A DNA stretch of 32,037 nucleotides from JALYXS01 sp051003795 (GTDB lineage: Bacteria > Acidobacteriota > Terriglobia > Bryobacterales > Bryobacteraceae). The notes below the pieces were generated by a model, which saw nothing but the letters and a program-made list of their open reading frames with translations, was not told the origin of the DNA and ran no database searches. Below are positions 14,105 to 21,371 of the stretch, piece by piece. The position numbers were made by a program, and so were the translations under genes. Numbering within the stretch: position 1 is the stretch's first letter; every line of letters starts with the position of its first letter. The DNA is taken from assembly GCA_051003795.1 (NCBI GenBank), contig JBPCKZ010000163.1, forward strand, positions 1 through 32,037. Reading direction: 5' to 3'.

Positions 14105-15400
14105 CTACCGGCGGGCCCGGTCGTTGCGGTAGACCACGCCGTCTTTCATCACGAAGAACACCTTTTCGGTCTGGCGGATGTCGGCGATGGGATCGCCGGG
14201 CACAGCGATCACGTCGGCGAGCTTGCCGGATTCGAGCGTGCCGAGCCGGGCGCTCACGCCCAGCAAGCCGGCGTTGACCGAGGTCGCGGCCTTCAACGCG
14301 TCCACCGGCTTCATTCCCAATTTCACCATCAGGGCAAACTCCCCGGCGTTGCGGCCATGCGGATAAACGGCGGCGTCCGTGCCGAAACCGATCTTCACTC
14401 CTTTCGCCAGAGCCTTTTGAAAGGTCAGATCGATGCTTGCGATGGCGGCGCGCGCTTTGGCGGCGATCTCCGGCGGATAGTAGACACCGTGCTCCATGCG
14501 GTCGCCAATCCACCAGGGAGCCATCAGCGTCGGGACCAGGTAGGTGCCTTTCGCGCGCATCATGTCGAGCGCTTCGTCGTCCAAAAACGATCCGTGTTCG
14601 ATCGAATCTATGCCCGCGCGGATGGCGCGTTTCGCTCCGGTTGCCCCATGTGCGTGGGCGGCGGTTTTCCGGCGGAGCGCGTGGGCCTCGTCCACCAGTG
14701 CGTCCAGTTCCGCCTGGGTGAGCTGCGGAGTATCCACATCGTCGGCCAGCGAGAGAACGCCGCCCGTCGCGCACGTCTTGATTACGTCGGCGCCGTATTT
14801 CACATTGAAGCGAACGGCCGCGCGGGCCTCGTCCGCGCTGTTGATCACGCCATCCTGCACGCCGGTCTCGCGGCCGAAAGCGCCGAAGCGGTAGCCGGTG
14901 TTGTCGCAATGTCCGCCCGTCGCGCCGATGGCGTGAACCGCGACCAGCATGCGCGGGCCCACGATCTTTCCGTCTCTCGCCGCGTTGCGGAGGCCCACAT
15001 CGATGTAGTCGCCTGAACCGAGGTCGCGGCAGGTGGTGAATCCGGCCATCAGCGTGGTGCGCAGGTTGGCGGAAGCGTCCAGGGCCCGTTCGGCGACGGT
15101 CTTGCGTAGCTGGTCCAACTCGGCCTGTTTCCAATCGTCGCTATAGTCGCCCGAAAGATGCGTGTGGGCGTCCATGAAGCCGGGGAGCAGGGTGGCATCG
15201 CCGAGATCGAGAATTTCGGCGCCGGGCGGGATCGCCGTACCGGTTCCCGCGCCCAGGATTTTGCCGGTCGCGACCACAACCAGGCCGGGCGTCGACATCG
15301 ACTTGCCGTCGAACATGCGAGCGGCTCTGATAACGATCGTTCGCGGCGGCTCGGCCGCCGGGGCAACCAACGCGAGGACGCAGATAAGTGCAATGCGCAT
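14105..15400 (-). CDS. Secreted metal-dependent amidohydrolase
   Basis: This 431-residue amidohydrolase-superfamily protein of the imidazolonepropionase/Xaa-Pro dipeptidase-like group probably hydrolyses amide or peptide-like bonds outside the cytoplasm. It has a signal peptide (MRIALICVLALVAPAAE). The metal ligands are visible: H79 and H81 (DAHTHL), K208 (ADVIKTCATGG), H249 and H251 (AAHAHG), H269 (DSIEHGS) and D342 (GFGTDAAVYPHG). The C-terminal beta segment GTLESGKLADVIAVPGDP is typical. ATG 15400 puts the signal peptide at the very start; a longer frame to 15523 adds 41 unlikely residues. It is divergent from the next gene, with only 19 bases between starts. The substrate cannot be told from sequence. 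Confidence 0.92.
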   Translation of the reverse strand: MRIALICVLALVAPAAEPPRTIVIRAARMFDGKSMSTPGLVVVATGKILGAGTGTAIPPGAEILDLGDATLLPGFMDAHTHLSGDYSDDWKQAELDQLRKTVAERALDASANLRTTLMAGFTTCRDLGSGDYIDVGLRNAARDGKIVGPRMLVAVHAIGATGGHCDNTGYRFGAFGRETGVQDGVINSADEARAAVRFNVKYGADVIKTCATGGVLSLADDVDTPQLTQAELDALVDEAHALRRKTAAHAHGATGAKRAIRAGIDSIEHGSFLDDEALDMMRAKGTYLVPTLMAPWWIGDRMEHGVYYPPEIAAKARAAIASIDLTFQKALAKGVKIGFGTDAAVYPHGRNAGEFALMVKLGMKPVDALKAATSVNAGLLGVSARLGTLESGKLADVIAVPGDPIADIRQTEKVFFVMKDGVVYRNDRARR

Positions 15401-15419
15401 GGGTGATATTGTGGCAGGA

Positions 15420-16310
15420 ATGATCAGTCGAAGAAACCTTCTCGCCGGCGCGCCGATCCTAGGCGCCGCGCCCGCGCTTGCGGCGGTGTGGAATGGCTTT
15501 GAATTGTGCATGCACCAGACCACGTCCGCGGCGGCGGGGTACCGGCGATCGCTCGAAGGCTACGCCAAGGCTGGATACAAATACGTCGAAGTGATTCCGC
15601 CGATGGTGGACGATTTCGTGCGCACTGACGGCATGCCGGCCGCGCGGCGGCTGTTGGCGGATCTCGGGATGAAAGCCGTATCGAGCGGGGGCGTGCGGGG
15701 CTTGGCGGAACCCAATCCGGACCGGGTAAAAGCGCTTGAGGCTCTGAAGCGGAACGCCGCGACCACCGCCGAGTTGGGCGTCGATCGCATGGTCTGCCCT
15801 TGCGGCGCGACGGCGAAGTTCACGCGCGACGATTACACCCGCGGCGTCGATAATTTGCGCGAGGCGGGCGAGATTGTGCGGCCGTTCGGCGTTGTGGCAA
15901 TGCTTGAATTCATGCGCGGCTCCACTTTTATCGGCACGCTTCCGACGGCGCTCGATATGACGCGCAAGGCCGCCCATCCTTTCGTTCGGCCCATGTTCGA
16001 TTGCTATCATTTCTGGTCCGGATTGAGCAAATTCGACGACATGGAACTCATTCGCGAGGGCGAGATCCATCACGTGCATTTTCAAGACGTGCCGGATATG
16101 CCGCGCGAGCTGCTCGACAGCGGCACGCGCGAAATCCCCGGCACTGGGGTTTCGCCGCTTCCCAGGATTCTGGCGGCGCTAAAGCGGAAAGGGTACGGCG
16201 GGCCGCTCTCGGTCGAGCTGTTTTACCCGAAATATCAGCAGGGCGATCCGTACGAGGTGGCAATGGCGATCCGGCGGTCGGCCGAGCCGCTGATGACGCG
16301 TAGCCGATGA
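15420..16310 (+). CDS. Sugar phosphate isomerase/epimerase-like TIM-barrel protein, Tat-exported
   Basis: This 296-residue AP-endonuclease-2/xylose-isomerase-like TIM barrel starts with a Tat signal (ISRRNLLAGAPILGAAPALA). Probable metal ligands are the Glu in VAMLEFM, Asp/His in MFDCYHFW, HVHFQDVPD and the late Glu in LSVELFYP, in the usual order. The C-terminal motif GTGVSPLPRILAALKRKGYG is also typical (family GxGxxD/P-IL). Solibacter-type genomes hold many exported members, probably acting on sugars, but individual substrates are unknown. ATG 15420 was chosen because the Tat motif starts there; a second ATG at 15399 is possible. The stop overlaps the LolD-like ATG by 4 bases. Confidence 0.88.
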   Translation: MISRRNLLAGAPILGAAPALAAVWNGFELCMHQTTSAAAGYRRSLEGYAKAGYKYVEVIPPMVDDFVRTDGMPAARRLLADLGMKAVSSGGVRGLAEPNPDRVKALEALKRNAATTAELGVDRMVCPCGATAKFTRDDYTRGVDNLREAGEIVRPFGVVAMLEFMRGSTFIGTLPTALDMTRKAAHPFVRPMFDCYHFWSGLSKFDDMELIREGEIHHVHFQDVPDMPRELLDSGTREIPGTGVSPLPRILAALKRKGYGGPLSVELFYPKYQQGDPYEVAMAIRRSAEPLMTRSR

Positions 16311-16981
16311 TTCGGACCGAGAATCTCAGCAAGATTTACCGATCCGGGGACAACGATTTAGCCATTTTTGCGGGATTGGACTTGGAGGTGCATCGGGGCG
16401 AGAGGCTGGCGCTGGTGGGCGAATCGGGGGCGGGCAAATCGACGCTTCTGCACTTGCTGGGTGGACTGGACCGGCCCACGAGCGGCAGAATCTATTACGA
16501 ATCGCAAGATATTTCCGTGTTGAAAGACTCGGAAATGGCGGATTTCCGAAACCGCAAAATTGGGTTTGTTTGGCAAATTCACTATTTGCTGCCGGAATTC
16601 ACGGCGCTCGAAAACGTGATGATGCCGCTACTGATTCGGGGAGAGCCTCGAGCGGTCGCCGGGTCTAAGTCTTTGTCCAGGTTAGAGGAAGTGGGACTTC
16701 GCGCGCGCGCCGGTCACCGCGCGGGCGAATTATCGGGAGGAGAGCAGCAGCGGGTGGTGCTGGCCCGGGCGTTGGCGGGGGACCCCGCCGTTTTGCTGGC
16801 GGACGAACCGACCGGCAATCTGGATCTTCGCACCGGAGCCATGGTTTTCGATTTGCTCGAAGAACTGCACCGGAACAACCGGCTCACGTCAGTTCTGGTT
16901 ACGCACAACTTGGAGTTTGCCCGGCGGTGCGACCGGATTTTGGAGATGCGGGGCGGGGCGCTAGTCCCTCAGCGGTTGTGA
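16307..16981 (+). CDS. ABC transporter ATP-binding protein, LolD-like
   Basis: This 224-residue ATPase powers a membrane-protein ABC complex of the MacB/LolD type. Lipoprotein release from the inner membrane is the likeliest job. It shows Walker A GESGAGKST (39-46), Q90 in FVWQIHYLLPEFTALENV (the LolD-style segment after the Q-loop), signature ELSGGEQQRV (141-150), Walker B VLLADEPTGNLD (162-173) and the switch His in LVTHN. No LolC/LolE permease is encoded beside it, which is unusual; partners could be elsewhere. The gene overlaps the TIM-barrel gene by 4 bases and converges with the next gene, their ends overlapping by 13 bases. Confidence 0.9.
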   Translation: MIRTENLSKIYRSGDNDLAIFAGLDLEVHRGERLALVGESGAGKSTLLHLLGGLDRPTSGRIYYESQDISVLKDSEMADFRNRKIGFVWQIHYLLPEFTALENVMMPLLIRGEPRAVAGSKSLSRLEEVGLRARAGHRAGELSGGEQQRVVLARALAGDPAVLLADEPTGNLDLRTGAMVFDLLEELHRNNRLTSVLVTHNLEFARRCDRILEMRGGALVPQRL

Positions 16982-17169
16982 ATATCCTTCCCCAATTCGC
17001 TTAGTCTCCCCATCAGTAAATCGAACCGGGTAGTGAAGGTGTTCTCAGAATTCAACATTTGCGACTCTACCGAGCTCATGCGCGAATTGAGAGACATAAA
17101 CACCAGCCCATTGAGAAGAATCCCCAGGAGAGGAATAGCGACCAGGGTGTAAAACTGCTCGTTGCTCAT
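16969..17169 (-). CDS. Small single-pass membrane protein with coiled-coil tail
   Basis: The 66-residue product from ATG 17169 has a membrane helix at residues 5-26 (QFYTLVAIPLLGILLNGLVF), then a heptad-like helical tail (SSVESQMLNSENTFTTRFDL) ending LSELGKDIHNR. The pattern is common in Acidobacteria and of unknown function. The longer frame to 17220 adds a Pro-rich stretch without support. Its 3' end overlaps the end of the LolD-like gene on the other strand. Confidence 0.6.
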   Translation of the reverse strand: MSNEQFYTLVAIPLLGILLNGLVFMSLNSRMSSVESQMLNSENTFTTRFDLLMGRLSELGKDIHNR

Positions 17170-17223
17170 GGTTGGAGGCGTTTGGGGCGCCGGAACTCCG
17201 GCACCCCAAGAGTTACCCAAGGG

Positions 17224-17547
17224 TTAAGCGCTGAAAGAACTGCCGCAGCCGCAGGTTGACTTCACGTGCGGATTATTGAATTTGAAACCCGAGCCTTCGA
17301 GCGACTCGACATAATCCACTTCCGCGCCGTCCAGGTAAAGCAGGCTGGCCTGATCGACGAAAACCTTTAGATCGTCGTACTTATAGGTTTTATCGAGCAT
17401 GTTCGGCTGGTTCTCGAACGCCATGGAATAGCTGAATCCCGAGCACCCGCCCCCGACCACCGCGATTCTAAGCCCAGCCGGACGAGGCTCCTGGGAAGCT
17501 AAAATCTCTCGCACTTTCGACACTGCCGTCTCTGTTAATTGCACCAT
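17224..17547 (-). CDS. erpA: A-type iron-sulfur cluster carrier (ErpA/IscA/SufA family)
   Basis: This 107-residue HesB/IscA-family carrier delivers Fe-S clusters to target enzymes in the cytoplasm. All three ligands are present: C35 in VVGGGCSGFSY and C99/C101 in KSTCGCGSSF at the C-terminus. Length and spacing are normal. MVQLTETAVSKVREIL is the usual N-terminus, and AGGGGG-like sequence 11 bases upstream of ATG 17547 may be its ribosome binding site. A TATACT on the reverse strand at 17583-17588 is a candidate -10 element. Whether it is ErpA, IscA or SufA cannot be decided from sequence alone; no isc or suf genes are adjacent. Confidence 0.92.
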   Translation of the reverse strand: MVQLTETAVSKVREILASQEPRPAGLRIAVVGGGCSGFSYSMAFENQPNMLDKTYKYDDLKVFVDQASLLYLDGAEVDYVESLEGSGFKFNNPHVKSTCGCGSSFSA

Positions 17548-17582
17548 AAAAGAATTTTTCCCCCTTTCGGGCTTTCTTCATT

Positions 17583-17588
17583 AGTATA
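17583..17588 (-). promoter_or_regulatory. Putative -10 element of the Fe-S carrier gene
   Basis: TATACT on the reverse strand would start transcription near 17576, leaving a leader of about 29 bases before ATG 17547. No clear -35 is present. Confidence 0.3.
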
Positions 17589-17684
17589 CCGGAGGTTTGC
17601 CCAAATCTGCTATCGTCCAAAAGAACGGGCATCAAGCCGGGGCGGCTGTAACCGCTAGAGCGCAGGGCGCGTCAGACACGGTGT

Positions 17685-18365
17685 ATGGGAACACTCACCG
17701 GCGCTCTTCCGCTCCCTGTATTCGGAAACTCCGTACCCGGAATTAGGGTTGCAACCAAGACCAGAGTGGATTATCAGAACACCCAGGAAGGCGCATTGGT
17801 GCGCCGCGCCCAATCGGGCGACGAAGCTGCATTCCGCGAGATCGTCGAGAAGTATCAATCCAAAGTGTTCTCAATCATCCACGGGATTGTGCGGCATCGC
17901 AACGACGTGGAGGATATCGCGCAGCAGGTCTTCACCAAGGTTTACTTTTCGATCCGCAATTTCGATTTCCGAAGTTCATTGATTACGTGGATCTATAAAA
18001 TCACGGTGAACGAGTGTTTCGATTACCTTCGCAAGAAGAAGGTTCGGAAGCTGGTCTACGAGAGCGACATGAGCGAGGACGAGGTGCGGCGCGTGGAAAA
18101 CACCGAACCGGCCGTGGATCGGCAACCGCCCGCCGATTCGACGCTGGCGCGGCGCGATTACGTGTTGAAATTGATGACGCGCGTTTCCGAGGAAGAGCGC
18201 ACCCTTCTCATGCTGAAAGAAGTGGAGGGCTACTCCGTCGAGGAGTTGGCCGAGCGGCTGGGAATGAACGAGAATACGATTAAGGTGAAATTGTTTCGCG
18301 CGCGTCAGAAACTGGTGAAGGCTTCGCAGAAATTGGACCGGGCACCGGGTCTGGTAACGAATTAG
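17685..18365 (+). CDS. ECF (RpoE-like) RNA polymerase sigma factor
   Basis: This group 4 sigma factor directs RNA polymerase to a stress or envelope regulon. Region 2 is clear (FREIVEKYQSKVFSIIHGIV, DVEDIAQQVFTKVYFSI, SLITWIYKITVNECFDYLRK), followed by a charged linker and region 4 (EERTLLMLKEVEGYSVEELA, then NENTIKVKLFRARQKLVK). It has 226 residues from ATG 17685, slightly long. A GTG at 17766 (VDYQNTQEGALVRRAQSGDE) gives a more typical N-terminus and may be the true start, though neither has a strong ribosome binding site. The anti-sigma gene follows after 22 bases, so the sigma is probably held inactive by it. Confidence 0.93.
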   Translation: MGTLTGALPLPVFGNSVPGIRVATKTRVDYQNTQEGALVRRAQSGDEAAFREIVEKYQSKVFSIIHGIVRHRNDVEDIAQQVFTKVYFSIRNFDFRSSLITWIYKITVNECFDYLRKKKVRKLVYESDMSEDEVRRVENTEPAVDRQPPADSTLARRDYVLKLMTRVSEEERTLLMLKEVEGYSVEELAERLGMNENTIKVKLFRARQKLVKASQKLDRAPGLVTN

Positions 18366-18387
18366 AGGGCACCATTTTGAGGGCAAT

Positions 18388-18849
18388 ATGCACCGTGTAA
18401 TCGAAAATGAGCTGGAAGATTATTTGACCGGATCGCCGGCACATGCTGGATCGCGCGCCTTTCAGTCGCATCTGGCGGAATGCGCCGGTTGCAGCGCGGA
18501 GATCCTGCAAATGCAAGAGGTGTCGGGGCTGTTCGAGTCTTTGCGGCCGGAAACTCCGGTGGAAGTTGCGCCCGGCTTTCATTATCGCGTTACGCAGCTC
18601 ATCGAGAGCCGGCGGAGAGAATCTTTTTGGAATGTTTTCTCTTTCGATCCGGGCTTGGCGCGGCGGGTAGTCTTCTCTTCGCTAGTGACGCTCGCCATTC
18701 TGGGCTCCTACATGGTATCGAGGGAAAGCGGGTATCCCGCTCCCGAGAGCCCGTCCGTCATCATGGCGCGGCACGATACCTCGATCGCTCACGACGATTC
18801 TAACGACCGGGGCCAAATGCTGGTCACGCTCGCCAGTTTCGAACAATAG
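18388..18849 (+). CDS. Zinc-finger anti-sigma factor, membrane-anchored
   Basis: This 153-residue anti-sigma factor has a ZAS/zf-HC2 motif H28-x3-C32-x2-C35 (SHLAECAGC), which binds the sigma factor in the cytoplasm. One membrane helix (residues 93-110, RVVFSSLVTLAILGSYMV) and a short periplasmic tail follow. GAGGG four bases before ATG 18388 is a good ribosome binding site. Gene order sigma, anti-sigma, then a CpxP/Spy-like protein 6 bases on suggests an envelope-sensing relay. In such systems proteolysis of, or conformational change in, the anti-sigma frees the sigma factor. Confidence 0.88.
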   Translation: MHRVIENELEDYLTGSPAHAGSRAFQSHLAECAGCSAEILQMQEVSGLFESLRPETPVEVAPGFHYRVTQLIESRRRESFWNVFSFDPGLARRVVFSSLVTLAILGSYMVSRESGYPAPESPSVIMARHDTSIAHDDSNDRGQMLVTLASFEQ

Positions 18850-18855
18850 AGCGCC

Positions 18856-19200
18856 ATGCCCGCTACCGCCGTTCTAACGCATAACCCCAAGGCGACGATG
18901 GCGGCCACGTTGGTTTCCGTGTTTCTGTGCGGCGGAATGGCGGGCGCGCTGGTCATGAACTTCGCGATCGATCCGCATCATGCGGTGGATATATCCCGTC
19001 GCCCGAAAAAAGTCGAACTGGAAAAGTGGAAGCGCGAATTGGACCTCTCGGACGACCAGACGAAGCAATTGGTCCTGGTGCTCGACGACTTTTCGAAGTA
19101 CTACGACAACGTCCTGGCCGACGGAAAGTCGCGCGTGCTGCAAATCCTGAACGACGACCAGAAGCGCAAGTTCGAAAAGATGATGAAAAACCCGGAATAG
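18856..19200 (+). CDS. CpxP/Spy-like (LTXXQ-type) membrane-anchored periplasmic protein
   Basis: This 114-residue protein has one membrane helix (residues 14-38) and a periplasmic helical region with two LTxxQ-like segments: LDLSDDQTKQLVLVLDDFSK (about 63-81) and ILNDDQKRKFEKMM (97-110). Proteins of this CpxP/Spy/CnrX type sense misfolded proteins or metals in the envelope, and several act as sensors for ECF sigma/anti-sigma pairs. The 6-base gap to the anti-sigma gene supports such a role here. No His/Met-rich metal site is obvious, so a folding signal is more likely than a metal. Confidence 0.75.
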   Translation: MPATAVLTHNPKATMAATLVSVFLCGGMAGALVMNFAIDPHHAVDISRRPKKVELEKWKRELDLSDDQTKQLVLVLDDFSKYYDNVLADGKSRVLQILNDDQKRKFEKMMKNPE

Positions 19201-19250
19201 CGGCACGGGTACTAGTTGACGAGTTCGCCGGGCGCAAGCGATCATCCGGT

Positions 19251-19778
19251 ATGCTCATTTCCAGGCTTTGGTTTGGCCTGCCTCTCGGCTTATCTATTTT
19301 CGGCGCGGCTCTGCTATCCAGTTGCGTCCAAAAAACCGTGGATGTCCGGACCGTTCATCTTGGCGAAAAGGTGCAAGCCGGCTCCCTCAGCTACAACGCC
19401 TTCGACACGCAATGGCTGGCGAGCCTGGGCGAAGGCGCGAATTCGCGCTTGCCCGTTAACCGCTTCTTTCTGATTCGCTTGAACGTGGTAAATGGGGGCC
19501 GGTCCGACGCGACCATTCCCACATTGACGCTGCTCGACGATAGCGATCAATCCTACAATGAGATGAGCAACGGGGAAGGCGTGCCGAACTGGATGGGTAT
19601 CGTGCGCAAAATACGTCCCGCCGACAGCGAAAATGGAATGGTAGCCTTCGACGTGCCGCCCCGGCATTACCGGCTGCGGGTGGGCGACGAAAGCGACGAG
19701 CGCTTTGCTTATGTCGATATTCCGCTTAGTTTCACAATTCAGACCCCGGCGATTCCCCCGCCTCCGAACAATCCGTAG
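19251..19778 (+). CDS. DUF4352-like lipoprotein
   Basis: A 175-residue lipoprotein: the signal ends with the lipobox LLSSC (C25). The mature part is a beta-sandwich like DUF4352: GSLSYNAFDTQWLASLG, then RFFLIRLNVVNGGRSDATIP, TLLDDSDQSYNEM, then GMVAFDVPPRHYRLRV and YVDIPLSF. Such domains are generally extracellular and binding rather than enzymatic. The Pro-rich end (IPPPPNNP) is probably flexible. It lies about 50 bases after the CpxP-like gene and probably shares its transcript, though TTGACG at 19216-19221 could be part of its own promoter. Function unknown. Confidence 0.75.
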   Translation: MLISRLWFGLPLGLSIFGAALLSSCVQKTVDVRTVHLGEKVQAGSLSYNAFDTQWLASLGEGANSRLPVNRFFLIRLNVVNGGRSDATIPTLTLLDDSDQSYNEMSNGEGVPNWMGIVRKIRPADSENGMVAFDVPPRHYRLRVGDESDERFAYVDIPLSFTIQTPAIPPPPNNP

Positions 19779-19782
19779 CGGA

Positions 19783-20597
19783 TTATTCGTTCTGCTTGCG
19801 ATTGCCCCGGGCCTTCGGGGAGTCCGTTGAAGATCGTGAACGCGGGCGTTCATCGGATGGAAGACGGTCCGGCCGTTTCGCTCGATACGCAGTTCGTCGC
19901 CGGCGAAACCATTTATATCGGCTTTCAGCTTGAAGGGTACCGGGTTGCGCCAGACCAAAAGGTTCACCTCTCCTACAAAATCGACGCGTTCGATCCCAAG
20001 GGAACCAAGATCGTCGAGAGTGTCGATTCGAGCGTGGATGCCGGTTTATCTCCCGAAGACAAAAACTGGAAGCCGAAGGTGCATCTGGCGATCTTGATAC
20101 CGGATATCGCTCCTCCGGGCAAATACCGGATCGACATTCGCGCGATCGACGACCTGGACCGCGATACGGCATCGCAAGATATTCCGTTTTCGGTGAGCGG
20201 CCGCGAAGTGCCGTCCAGCCCGGCGCTTTCCGTGGCCAACTTCGGATTTTATCGCTCGGAAGAAGATGCCACCCCGCTGAAGACCGCCGCTTACCGGCCG
20301 GGTGAAGCCCTTTGGGCTAAGTTCGACATGGTCGGCTACAAGTTCGGCGAGCGGAATTCGGTCAACGTGAGCTACGATGTCGCGGTGCTATCGAGCAACG
20401 GCAAGACGTTATATTCGCAGCAGGAAGCGGCAGTCGAGAAGAGCTTTTCTTTCTATCCGAAACCCTATATCCCGGGGACGATGAACCTGAAACTACAGCC
20501 GAACACGAGAACCGGCGAGTATACGATTCTGCTCACCGTGCATGATTTGGTCGGCCCCCAGGACTATGCGACCAAGCAGGCTTTCCGCGTGGAATGA
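19783..20597 (+). CDS. Protein of two tandem beta-sandwich domains, possibly with a frameshifted signal peptide
   Basis: From TTG 19827 the frame gives 256 residues in two similar halves. Both open with a short N-terminal beta motif (LKIVNAGVHRMEDG and LSVANFGFYRSEED), then GETIYIGFQLEGY / GEALWAKFDMVGY, then VHLSYKIDAFDPKGTKI / VNVSYDVAVLSSNGKTL, and near their ends PPGKYRIDIRAIDDL / RTGEYTILLTVHDLV. This looks like an old domain duplication of Ig/CARDB-like folds. No signal peptide exists in this frame. Just upstream (19783-19824) another frame reads LFVLLAIAPGLRG, and one extra G in the GGGG run at 19817-19820 would fuse it on. It is probably exported; role unknown. The stop overlaps the methyltransferase start. 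Confidence 0.65.
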
Positions 20598-21088
20598 GGG
20601 CGCGCGTTCTTCAAAACTCGACGATGGTTGAGCAGCCCGCGGCGGCGCTGATTGGCGCGCTGGAAAACCTCCATCCCGGCACGGCACTTGACCTGGCGTG
20701 TGGAACGGGCCGGCACGCAATTTATCTCGGTAAACGCGGCTGGCGCGTGGTGGCGGTCGACTGGTCCCCCTCGGCCATTGCAACTCTCAGGGAAAGGGCG
20801 CGCGGACTGGAAATTGAAACGCGCGTTGTCGATCTGGAAGCCGGAAACTTCGCGATCGACTCGCGCCGCTACGACCTGATCGTGGCATGGCTCTATCTGC
20901 AACGGGATCTGTTTCCGAAGATCCGCGACGGCATTTGCGCGGGCGGCATTGCCGCCTGCTCGGTTTTGTTGCGGGGGCGCTTCGCGGCGCAACCGGGCGA
21001 ACTACAAGAGGCGTTCGATGGATGGACTGTATTGCATTATGAGGAAAACGGAAAAGCGGCGGAGCTAGTCGCAAAAAAACCCCTCTGA
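20594..21088 (+). CDS. Class I SAM-dependent methyltransferase
   Basis: This 164-residue Rossmann-fold methyltransferase has motif I LDLACGTGRHAIYLG (32-46), the acidic end of strand 2 (VVAVDWSPSAI), a motif II-like VVDLEAGNF and motif III DLIVAWLYLQRDLFPKI. It is short for the class, resembling TehB-like proteins, with a truncated beta-sheet C-terminus (GWTVLHYEENGKAAELVAKK). The acceptor cannot be predicted. It is the last gene of the sigma-factor cluster, overlapping the preceding gene by 4 bases, so its role may be tied to that cluster only by transcription. Confidence 0.82.
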   Translation: MRARVLQNSTMVEQPAAALIGALENLHPGTALDLACGTGRHAIYLGKRGWRVVAVDWSPSAIATLRERARGLEIETRVVDLEAGNFAIDSRRYDLIVAWLYLQRDLFPKIRDGICAGGIAACSVLLRGRFAAQPGELQEAFDGWTVLHYEENGKAAELVAKKPL

Positions 21089-21371
21089 CTGCAACCGGCA
21101 CGCGATGAGATAGCGATCGAGCTTCTAGAGCAGCCACTCCCGAAAGCACGCTGTTCTTCGTCCGCTATCCCCTCCCGCTTGCTTGTTGCAGCAGAGGGCA
21201 GATTGTTCAAGTACTTCTCCGATTCACCATCTTAGATAGCAACCCGAGCACCAGGAGTCAATGCCCGCAACCCTTTTATTTCTCGCTAATTTAGCTTGAT
21301 TTAAGGTTTGAGGCTGAGCGAATGTGTTGCGCCCGGGGCGGCCCCCGTGTCGCTATGACACAATCGGACGA
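21089..21371. other. Intergenic region with two hairpins before the heparinase-like gene
   Basis: No gene or RNA is recognisable in these 283 bases. The last 40 contain two adjacent inverted repeats: CGGGG/CCCCG at about 21334-21347, and GTGTC, GCTAT loop, GACAC at 21347-21361, ending 10 bases before ATG 21372. The second could hide the ribosome binding region of the next gene or be an operator. AT-rich sequence at about 21275-21305 may hold the promoter. Confidence 0.35.

Noticed and set aside
14034..15134. 366-codon frame, very Arg-rich, overlapping the amidohydrolase
   Set aside because: It is an out-of-frame reading of the amidohydrolase gene; composition (Arg/Gly/Pro repeats) is typical of a shadow frame.
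17548..17684. tRNA or small RNA between the Fe-S carrier and the sigma factor
   Set aside because: No cloverleaf or conserved T-loop motif could be found, and only promoter-like sequence is present.
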